Source: Methanobacterium sp.
GTDB lineage: Archaea > Methanobacteriota > Methanobacteria > Methanobacteriales > Methanobacteriaceae
Assembly (NCBI GenBank): GCA_021372715.1
Contig: JAJFTX010000043.1
Span: forward strand, 1-10,405
Direction: 5' to 3'
Length of the DNA stretch: 10,405 nt
Below the pieces are notes generated by a model. The model was not told the origin of the DNA. It did not search any database and worked only from the letters and a program-made list of their open reading frames with translations. Of this stretch, positions 1 to 4,844 are shown piece after piece. The position numbers and the translations under genes were made by a program. Positions within the stretch are counted from its first letter, which is position 1, and every line of letters begins with the position of its first letter.

Positions 1-169
1 ATATTATTTTAGGATTTCCATTTCCCATTTTAAGTAATGGAGTACCCTTTGAAGCCGATTTTAGTAGTTTATTTGTTAAATTACCCTTAGTTAAATACAT
101 CAGTAAAGATTCATTTTTCCTTAAATCTCCTGCAGAATCAGCGGATAATATCTGTATTTCCAATGGCAT
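1..169 (-). CDS. Partial leftward gene, probable succinylglutamate desuccinylase/aspartoacylase-family deacylase (N-terminus only)
   Basis: Reading leftward from an ATG at 169, an open frame of 56 codons runs off the left edge of the window. It is preceded by a ribosome binding site (GGTGGA on the minus strand, 182-177) seven bases before the ATG, which supports the start. The visible residues end in KGTPLLKMGNGNPKII. This resembles the stretch just before the zinc-binding GxHGNE motif of succinylglutamate desuccinylase/aspartoacylase-type deacylases, but the catalytic motif itself lies outside the window. The family assignment is therefore a resemblance-based inference, and only the presence of a real gene is well supported. 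It is transcribed divergently from argG, with about 200 bp between the two starts. Confidence 0.6.
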   Translation of the reverse strand, partial: MPLEIQILSADSAGDLRKNESLLMYLTKGNLTNKLLKSASKGTPLLKMGNGNPKII

Positions 170-240
170 AAAAAAATCCACCAAGATTTATTTAAATATA
201 TAAAACATAATGATACATTCCATATATTTTATTCTTAGGA
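170..240 (-). promoter_or_regulatory. Promoter region and ribosome binding site of the leftward gene
   Basis: Two TATA-like boxes are visible on the minus strand: TTTATATA at 204-197 and AATATATG around 229-222. The nearer box would place transcription initiation at about 174, inside or past the GGTGGA ribosome binding site at 182-177. The farther box would start transcription near 200 and keep that site in the message, so I favour the farther one. The rest of the stretch up to the argG promoter is plain AT-rich DNA with no clear repeats. Confidence 0.4.
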
Positions 241-291
241 TCTAAAATTTACCTATTTGAATAATATAATTTCTTAAAATTAATTATAATA

Positions 292-303
292 TTAATATAT
301 TAT
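292..303 (+). promoter_or_regulatory. TATA box of argG
   Basis: TTAATATATTAT lies in a very AT-rich stretch about 70 bp upstream of the argG ATG. Using the usual archaeal spacing of about 25 bp, transcription would start near 320 and leave a leader of roughly 50 bases. No arginine-type operator was recognised between this box and the gene. Confidence 0.4.
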
Positions 304-370
304 GATAAGTGCATAGAATCTAAATAATATTTGCACCAAAAGTTCATAAAAGATGTTAAGGTGATGGAAA

Positions 371-1552
371 ATGGAAAAAGTAGTATTAGCATTCAGTAGT
401 GGTCTGGACACGTCAGTATGCATCAAATTACTTCAAGAAAAATATAACCTAGAAGTTATTACCGCCTGCGTTGATGTAGGACAACCCGAAAATGAAGTGG
501 AAAGATCAGCAACAGTCGCCCATGAGATAGGCGTATCAAAACATTACACCGTAGATGCCAAGCAAGAATTTGCTGAAAATTTCATATTCAAAGCAATTAA
601 GGCAAACGCAGTTTATGAAGGATATCCACTTAGCACCGCCCTGGCAAGACCACTTATCGCTATGAAAATAGTTGAAATTGCCCAGAATGAGGGTGCAGTT
701 GCCATATCACATGGATGCACAGGAAAAGGTAATGATCAGTTCCGATTTGAATCTACCATACGTTCATCATCTGACAATCAAATAATCGCACCGGTAAGAG
801 ATTTAAATTTAACCAGAAGCGAAGAAATTGAATATGCTAAAAAACATAATATTCCTCTTCCTGTATTTTCCAATTACAGTATCGATGAAAACTTATGGGG
901 AAGGTCCATAGAAGGAGATATACTGGAAGATCCTATGGTTGAAATGCCAGAAGAAGCATTCAACTGGACCAAAAGCAGCACTGATGCTCCAGATGAGCCT
1001 CTTAAACTAGAGATTGAATTTAAAGAAGGCGTACCTGTAGCACTGGATGGTAAAAAATTGGATCCTGTAGAAATGATAAAAGAATGCAACCGAATAGCGG
1101 GTTCACATGGAATAGGTCGGATCGACATCATGGAAGATAGGATTATAGGTCTTAAATCAAGGGAAAACTACGAAACACCTGGTGCGGTGCTCATAATAAC
1201 TGCACATAAAGCATTAGAACAGATCGTATTTACCAGGGATGAATTGAAATTCACTGCAAATGTATCACAAACCTATTCTGAACTGATCTACAACGGACTA
1301 TGGCACGAACCTCTTCGAGAAGATCTGGACTGCCTCATAGATCATATGCAGAAACGTGTATTTGGAATAGTGAGAGTAAGGCTACACAAAGGTAATCTAA
1401 GAATAATCGGTAGAAAATCACCATTCAGTCTTTATCAGGAACAGGCAGTTTCTTTCGAAGATAAAGAAACGGATCAACGCGAAATAGTGGGAATGATCAA
1501 AAATTATGGTATACAGGCTGCCTGTTATCAAAATATTTGTAAAAAAGAGTGA
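371..1552 (+). CDS. argG: Argininosuccinate synthase (ArgG)
   Basis: Catalyses the ATP-dependent condensation of citrulline with aspartate to argininosuccinate, the penultimate step of arginine synthesis, in the cytoplasm. The 393-residue length is typical of archaeal ArgG. Family hallmarks visible are the N-type ATP-pyrophosphatase loop AFSSGLDTS (7-15), YPLSTALARPL (85-95), the substrate-binding stretch SHGCTGKGNDQFRFE (113-127), YSIDENLWGRSIEGDILEDP (169-188), and the HGIGRID...GLKSRENYETPG block (246-271). The start is supported by AAGGTGAT at 358-365, five bases before the ATG; the ATG at 364 inside that site is out of frame. One oddity is that the loop reads S-S-G-L-D-T-S, whereas the family consensus is S-G-G-L-D-T-S. 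The gene appears monocistronic, with its own TATA box and a T-rich terminator. No other arg genes are in the window. Confidence 0.97.
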   Translation: MEKVVLAFSSGLDTSVCIKLLQEKYNLEVITACVDVGQPENEVERSATVAHEIGVSKHYTVDAKQEFAENFIFKAIKANAVYEGYPLSTALARPLIAMKIVEIAQNEGAVAISHGCTGKGNDQFRFESTIRSSSDNQIIAPVRDLNLTRSEEIEYAKKHNIPLPVFSNYSIDENLWGRSIEGDILEDPMVEMPEEAFNWTKSSTDAPDEPLKLEIEFKEGVPVALDGKKLDPVEMIKECNRIAGSHGIGRIDIMEDRIIGLKSRENYETPGAVLIITAHKALEQIVFTRDELKFTANVSQTYSELIYNGLWHEPLREDLDCLIDHMQKRVFGIVRVRLHKGNLRIIGRKSPFSLYQEQAVSFEDKETDQREIVGMIKNYGIQAACYQNICKKE

Positions 1553-1570
1553 TCTCTAATTAGAAATTTA

Positions 1571-1594
1571 ATTATTTTTTTTTATCTGTTTTTT
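1571..1594 (+). terminator. T-rich archaeal terminator after argG
   Basis: Twenty bases past the argG stop there is a run of nine T (1575-1583) followed closely by six T (1589-1594). Oligo-T tracts on the non-template strand without a strong hairpin are the usual intrinsic terminator of Euryarchaeota. The rest of the gap to the next gene (1595-1737) holds only the TetR-gene promoter. Confidence 0.6.
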
Positions 1595-1658
1595 ATTACC
1601 GATTATTCCTATTCTTTTAATATCTGTTCCCCATTTTCTTCAAATAGTACATTTAATT

Positions 1659-1691
1659 ATTTATATCAAGTGAATCATAGTCATAAGTGAA
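1659..1691 (+). promoter_or_regulatory. TATA box and adjacent AAGTGAA direct repeat upstream of the TetR-family gene
   Basis: ATTTATATC (1659-1667) is a plausible TATA box. Immediately after it, AAGTGAA occurs twice exactly (1668-1674 and 1685-1691), with starts 17 bp apart, in the interval where initiation (about 1687) would fall. Sites placed there are typical of archaeal repression, and TetR-family proteins often repress their own genes, so an autoregulatory operator is possible. However, TetR operators are usually inverted rather than direct repeats, which weakens the idea. Confidence 0.35.
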
Positions 1692-1737
1692 ATAAATAAA
1701 TAATAATTTAAGAATAATTAATAAAAACTCTCGGTTT

Positions 1738-2778
1738 ATGGTTTATATGGGCACCAGAATGGAAAGAAAAAAGAAACAAAGAAAAGAAGCCATATTAGAT
1801 GCTGCAGAAAATTTAATAGCTAAGCAAGGATTCCAGTCAATGACCATGGATCAGGTGGCCAACAAAGCAGATGTAGCCAAAGGAACTCTCTATCTATATT
1901 TCAAAAATAGAGAAACTCTATGTGCAGCGGTTTATGCTAGGATCCATGGATTATTAAATGAAAGCATTGCAAAACAGATGTCCATGCACCGTACTGGCTC
2001 AGAAAAAATTGTGGCTTTAGAAACGGCACTAATTGGATTTTCCCTTCAAAATCCTCAGAAATGGAAGGCTGGGACTGAACTCTTTCAGATGAAATTCGAT
2101 GCCCCTGAAGATCCTAACGTACAAGATTCACTGGATGAAGCCAATAAATCAATTCAAATGATGGCTGAAGCTTATCGTCAGGGTATTAAAGAAGGAACTA
2201 TACTATCAGATGTTGATCCAGTAACCACTGCCATTTACAACCGCATGGCACTTATAAATGCGTTTACTCCCACTTCAGAACAAGAAAAATTATTAGAAAT
2301 GAATAATATAAGCCAAGAACATTACTTATCAGTATCTTGGAACTTAATTAATAGGTCTATCCATATTAAACCTTCAATTAGAGAAGAAAGTGAAAAACCA
2401 CTGCTTGAACAAAGATCTAAGAAAGATATAACCAAAGAAATAAAGGGTATGATTGATTCCATGAAATTATCCCGGGAAAACGCTACAGAAATCGTGGCAT
2501 CCTGGGCTATCCTGAGTAAGATCTTAATGGGGAATCCTGTATTTACCAGTGTGGAAAGATCAGATGAAAGGGTAGTGAATCATATAACCAGATGTCCAGT
2601 AAGTTTTAACGAAGAAAAAGATGTTAATACTGCAAAAAATAGTGTAGAAGGATGTCAAAGATTTTGTAAAATCATAGTTGAGACTTTAAATCCAAAATAC
2701 ACACAAAAATTCACCAAACGTATCTGTGCTGGTGATGATTACTGTGAAAGTATTGTGGAGTTAAAGGAGTCTGAATAA
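1738..2778 (+). CDS. TetR-family transcriptional regulator with a C-terminal cysteine-rich (V4R/ATC-hydrolase-like) domain
   Basis: DNA-binding regulator. Residues about 15-65 form a classic TetR_N helix-turn-helix (AAENLIAKQGF..MTMDQVANKADVAKGTLYLYFKNRETL). Residues 66-210 look like the helical TetR ligand/dimerisation region. At 346 residues it is far longer than the usual 190-220, because an extra domain follows a charged linker (about 212-235). That domain carries cysteines 286, 306, 310, 330 and 336 and ends in RICAGDDYCESIVEL, a C-x2-GD-x2-C pattern like the end of V4R or L-2-amino-thiazoline-4-carboxylate hydrolase-like domains, which bind small molecules or metals. This suggests a ligand- or redox-responsive regulator, but the ligand is unknown. 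The start is uncertain: ATGs at 1738, 1747 and 1759 are in frame and none has a good ribosome binding site. The neighbouring metallo-beta-lactamase gene 87 bp downstream is a possible target or operon partner. Confidence 0.85.
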   Translation: MVYMGTRMERKKKQRKEAILDAAENLIAKQGFQSMTMDQVANKADVAKGTLYLYFKNRETLCAAVYARIHGLLNESIAKQMSMHRTGSEKIVALETALIGFSLQNPQKWKAGTELFQMKFDAPEDPNVQDSLDEANKSIQMMAEAYRQGIKEGTILSDVDPVTTAIYNRMALINAFTPTSEQEKLLEMNNISQEHYLSVSWNLINRSIHIKPSIREESEKPLLEQRSKKDITKEIKGMIDSMKLSRENATEIVASWAILSKILMGNPVFTSVERSDERVVNHITRCPVSFNEEKDVNTAKNSVEGCQRFCKIIVETLNPKYTQKFTKRICAGDDYCESIVELKESE

Positions 2779-2865
2779 TTAAAGAAAATAATTATTGTTA
2801 CTAATAAAATACAAAGTCATTTATTTCCTAGATTTCAATGGGTTGAAAATTCTGTGGGGTTAATA

Positions 2866-3708
2866 ATGGAAGTAACAGCTTTAATAGAAGATACAACCAT
2901 TAATTCTGAATTATATGCAGAAAAAGGATTATCATTCCATATTCAGAGGGATGAGGATCGAATACTCTTTGATACTGGAGTAACTGGTCGATTTGCTGAT
3001 AATGCCAGTGAATTAGGAATTGATCTAAAGGATGTGGATGTTACTGCCATATCTCATGGTCATTTTGATCATGGAGGAGGTTTACGCAGATTCATGGAGA
3101 TAAATAAAGCCTCCCCCGTATATCTGCGCACCCACTCAGAAGGGGATCATTATTTCAAAGGTTTTACCATCATAAAAAGATACATTGGTATGGACAAATC
3201 ATTGTTTACAGATTATTCCGATAGATTTAATCTAATAAATGAGTTTAAAGAAATCTCACCGGATGTTTATCTTCTAAATAATATAAAAATAAAATATCCC
3301 ATACCAGCAGGCAGTAAATATCTTTATAAAAAAGAAGGCAATCATTTTGTTCATGATGACTTTTCACATGAACAGATGATGGTTATTAAAGAAGATGATG
3401 GTTTGGTTATTTTTACGGGTTGTTCCCATCATGGGGTGTTGAATATGGTGGAAGCTTCTATGGAAAAATTCCCAAAAACACCAATTAAAGGTCTTTTCGG
3501 TGGTTTTAATTTCATTGGTTTGCCTTTCTTCAACCATATGGCTGAAAACAAGAGTAATGTTGAAAATATAGGTAAAAAACTCCTAAAGTATCACATTGAG
3601 AAAGTTTACACCAGTCATTGTACTGGTAGAAAAGCATATCCCATTCTTAAGGATGTCATGGGAGATAATGTTGATTATTTCGCTACTGGAAGCACTGTAA
3701 AAATTTGA
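2866..3708 (+). CDS. MBL-fold metallohydrolase of the DHPS-like family (methanopterin-pathway-related)
   Basis: Cytoplasmic metallo-beta-lactamase-fold protein of 280 residues. Visible metal-site motifs are HGHFDH (64-69), GCSHHG (185-190) and a late histidine in SHCTG (250-254), with LFDTG (34-38) before the first motif. This arrangement, with the GGF segment at 212-214, matches the DHPS-like MBL group. That group includes methanogen proteins annotated as 7,8-dihydropterin-6-methyl-4-(beta-D-ribofuranosyl)aminobenzene-5'-phosphate synthase, linked to tetrahydromethanopterin synthesis. The exact substrate cannot be told from sequence, and many paralogues of this group are uncharacterised. A GTG at 2854 is in frame, but GGGGT at 2856-2860 sits six bases before the ATG at 2866, so I chose the ATG. 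An Asn (215) follows GGF where I recall His being common. The gene follows the TetR-type regulator closely, so co-transcription is plausible. Confidence 0.85.
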   Translation: MEVTALIEDTTINSELYAEKGLSFHIQRDEDRILFDTGVTGRFADNASELGIDLKDVDVTAISHGHFDHGGGLRRFMEINKASPVYLRTHSEGDHYFKGFTIIKRYIGMDKSLFTDYSDRFNLINEFKEISPDVYLLNNIKIKYPIPAGSKYLYKKEGNHFVHDDFSHEQMMVIKEDDGLVIFTGCSHHGVLNMVEASMEKFPKTPIKGLFGGFNFIGLPFFNHMAENKSNVENIGKKLLKYHIEKVYTSHCTGRKAYPILKDVMGDNVDYFATGSTVKI

Positions 3709-3730
3709 TTAATAAAAAAACACTTTTAAA

Positions 3731-3770
3731 TGTATTATTTCTTTTTCTTTTTTCCAAATTTTTTTTCTTT
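3731..3770 (+). terminator. T-rich terminator after the MBL gene
   Basis: Starting about 25 bases past the stop codon there are successive T tracts interrupted by single C or short AAA stretches, the longest being eight or more T around 3759-3766. This is the expected form of a euryarchaeal intrinsic terminator and separates the regulator/MBL unit from the structured region that follows. Confidence 0.55.
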
Positions 3771-3789
3771 GTTAGTCTTTACCAACAAA

Positions 3790-3797
3790 TTTATATA
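3790..3797 (+). promoter_or_regulatory. Upstream TATA box (distal promoter)
   Basis: TTTATATA is the best match to the methanogen TATA consensus in this 311-bp gap. Initiation about 25 bp downstream would fall at 3818-3822, right at an ATG (3820) and just before the GGTTATG repeats. If used, it would give the 4020 gene a leader of about 200 bases containing two hairpins, or drive a separate small transcript. Confidence 0.4.
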
Positions 3798-3822
3798 GTA
3801 AGATTACCTAGATAAAATAATG

Positions 3823-3911
3823 GTGGTTATGACTTACATTATAACATTAAATTCGTGGTTATGTGACCATTACCCCAATAATAACCCAAGGTTATGTGAA
3901 TAATTTCACAT
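3823..3911 (+). repeat. Array of three GGTTATG repeats with overlapping inverted repeats (candidate operators or leader hairpins)
   Basis: GGTTATG occurs at 3825, 3857 and 3890, spaced 32 and 33 bp, about three helical turns. The first two copies are preceded by GT or CGT (GTGGTTATG). Each copy sits in a dyad. The second lies in GGTTATGTGACCATTACC (3857-3874; seven-base arms with one mismatch around TGAC). The third lies in ATAACC-CAA-GGTTAT (3881-3895), which overlaps ATGTGAA-TAAT-TTCACAT (3894-3911). The first is flanked by a weaker dyad, GTTAT...ATAAC. Helically phased sites suggest a cooperative DNA-binding protein upstream of the next gene's promoter. If transcribed from the box at 3790, the second and third would instead form RNA hairpins. 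Confidence 0.5.
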
Positions 3912-3949
3912 TATCTAAGAGAAATAGAAAAACATTTTACAACCTTAAG

Positions 3950-3978
3950 AATATAAAAGTATAGTCATTAATGACCAC
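3950..3978 (+). promoter_or_regulatory. Proximal promoter of the 4020 gene with a perfect palindrome
   Basis: AATATAAAAG (3950-3959) is a TATA-like box, predicting initiation near 3980 and a leader of about 40 bases. Between box and start lies the perfect 12-bp palindrome GTCATTAATGAC (3964-3975), followed by CAC. Read on the minus strand this gives GTGGTCATTAATGAC, whose GTGGTNAT beginning matches the first two upstream GTGGTTATG repeats in opposite orientation. A site between the TATA box and the start is the classic position for archaeal repressors. Confidence 0.45.
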
Positions 3979-4019
3979 AATTCCTTAACATGAGTATCTA
4001 AAAGGGGGGGAATTTTTTT

Positions 4020-4715
4020 ATGGATAAAGGTAAAAGAAGCAAAAAGATTTTGCATATCTTCCATGTACTCTGGGAATTTCTTAGGAAAATATGGACTGCT
4101 TTAGGAGAAAAACCTAAAGGAGAACATGCAGCAGAGCATCTGGAACATGAAGTTGCTTCTGAATCTGTTTCTAAGTCAGCTGTATCAGGTAAAGCATCTA
4201 AAGGTGTGATAACATCTGGTAAAAAGACCATGATCAAATCAACCGCTTTAAAAGGCGGTGCCGGGCTGGGTGCACTGGGTATTGGTACAAAACTTGGTAA
4301 CCTATTTTCAACAACCAGCGCAGCAGCAGTTGGTTCTACAGGAGCGAAGGGTTCAACCACCCTAGCAGGAGTCATCTTCTCCACCAAAACTTTGACCGTA
4401 GTCCTAATCTCTGGAGCTATTTTGTTAAGTGGAGTTGGAATATACAACTACACTAACCCAAATAACCCAGACAATCATAATTCACTTCAAAATGCTTTAT
4501 TAATCCATAAACAGCTTGGAGACGCTTTAAATAAACATAATACCAATAATGCTAATTCTAACAATCCATCCACCGGTACTGAAAGTAGTTCCTCAGCAAC
4601 TCAGCAGAGCAGTTCAACTGGTAATGACAATGGGCAGAGTGGAAATAGTGGAGGATCAGACAATTCAGATGATTCTGGAACCGATCCACCGTCTATAGAT
4701 TATGAAATACCATAA
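4020..4715 (+). CDS. Single-pass membrane protein with Ser/Asn/Gly-rich tail, unknown function
   Basis: Not recognised as a known family. The 231-residue protein starts with a short basic, aromatic segment (KRSKKILHIFHVLWEFLRKIW, about 5-25) that could be an amphipathic helix. A charged then Gly/Ala/Ser-rich stretch (30-120) follows, then one clear membrane helix (about 124-143, TLTVVLISGAILLSGVGIY). The tail is dominated by Asn, Ser, Thr, Gly and Asp (145-231) with no folded-domain signature. The basic N-terminal side suggests N-in topology with the low-complexity tail outside, where it could be glycosylated and act as a wall-spanning linker. A run of seven G (4004-4010) nine bases before the ATG serves as ribosome binding site. 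The gene lies directly before the giant surface-protein gene but has its own structured promoter region, so a shared cell-envelope role is only a guess. Confidence 0.75.
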   Translation: MDKGKRSKKILHIFHVLWEFLRKIWTALGEKPKGEHAAEHLEHEVASESVSKSAVSGKASKGVITSGKKTMIKSTALKGGAGLGALGIGTKLGNLFSTTSAAAVGSTGAKGSTTLAGVIFSTKTLTVVLISGAILLSGVGIYNYTNPNNPDNHNSLQNALLIHKQLGDALNKHNTNNANSNNPSTGTESSSSATQQSSSTGNDNGQSGNSGGSDNSDDSGTDPPSIDYEIP

Positions 4716-4740
4716 ACCATTATTATTTTTTGGCTAAATT
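4716..4740 (+). terminator. Possible terminator after the membrane-protein gene
   Basis: A six-T run (4726-4731) lies just past the stop codon, followed by an imperfect GGC...GCC dyad containing another T run. It is weaker than the tracts after argG and the MBL gene, so read-through into the giant gene is possible. Confidence 0.35.
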
Positions 4741-4763
4741 TTTGCCTTATTTAAATTAAACAA

Positions 4764-4840
4764 TTATAAATGCATTAAAGATGAAATTGAGGAATTATTA
4801 AGATTATTTGAATAATTGATTAGTTTAATATGGGGGAGGT
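4764..4840 (+). promoter_or_regulatory. Promoter and ribosome binding site of the giant surface-protein gene
   Basis: TTATAAAT (4764-4771) is a good TATA box, predicting initiation near 4792. ATTATT-TG-AATAAT (4803-4816) is an AT-rich dyad just downstream of that point. The ribosome binding site GGAGGT is at 4835-4840. This site lies inside the reading frame that would begin at the ATG at 4830, which argues that translation starts at the TTG at 4845 instead. Confidence 0.5.
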
Positions 4841-4844
4841 AAAT

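Noticed and set aside
364..371. Alternative argG start at the ATG at 364
   Set aside because: It is out of frame with argG and forms part of the GGTGAT ribosome binding site.
874..1131. Minus-strand open frame inside argG
   Set aside because: argG is unmistakable on the plus strand, and the antisense frame has no recognisable motif or ribosome binding site.
3823..3911. Possible CRISPR-like array (three repeats about 32 bp apart)
   Set aside because: The repeated core is only 7-10 bases, far too short for a CRISPR repeat. There are only three copies, and no cas genes are in the window.
3998..4447. Minus-strand open frame of 149 codons opposite the membrane-protein gene
   Set aside because: The plus-strand gene has a ribosome binding site, promoter and coherent membrane topology. 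The antisense product is low-complexity and ends across the plus-strand start site.
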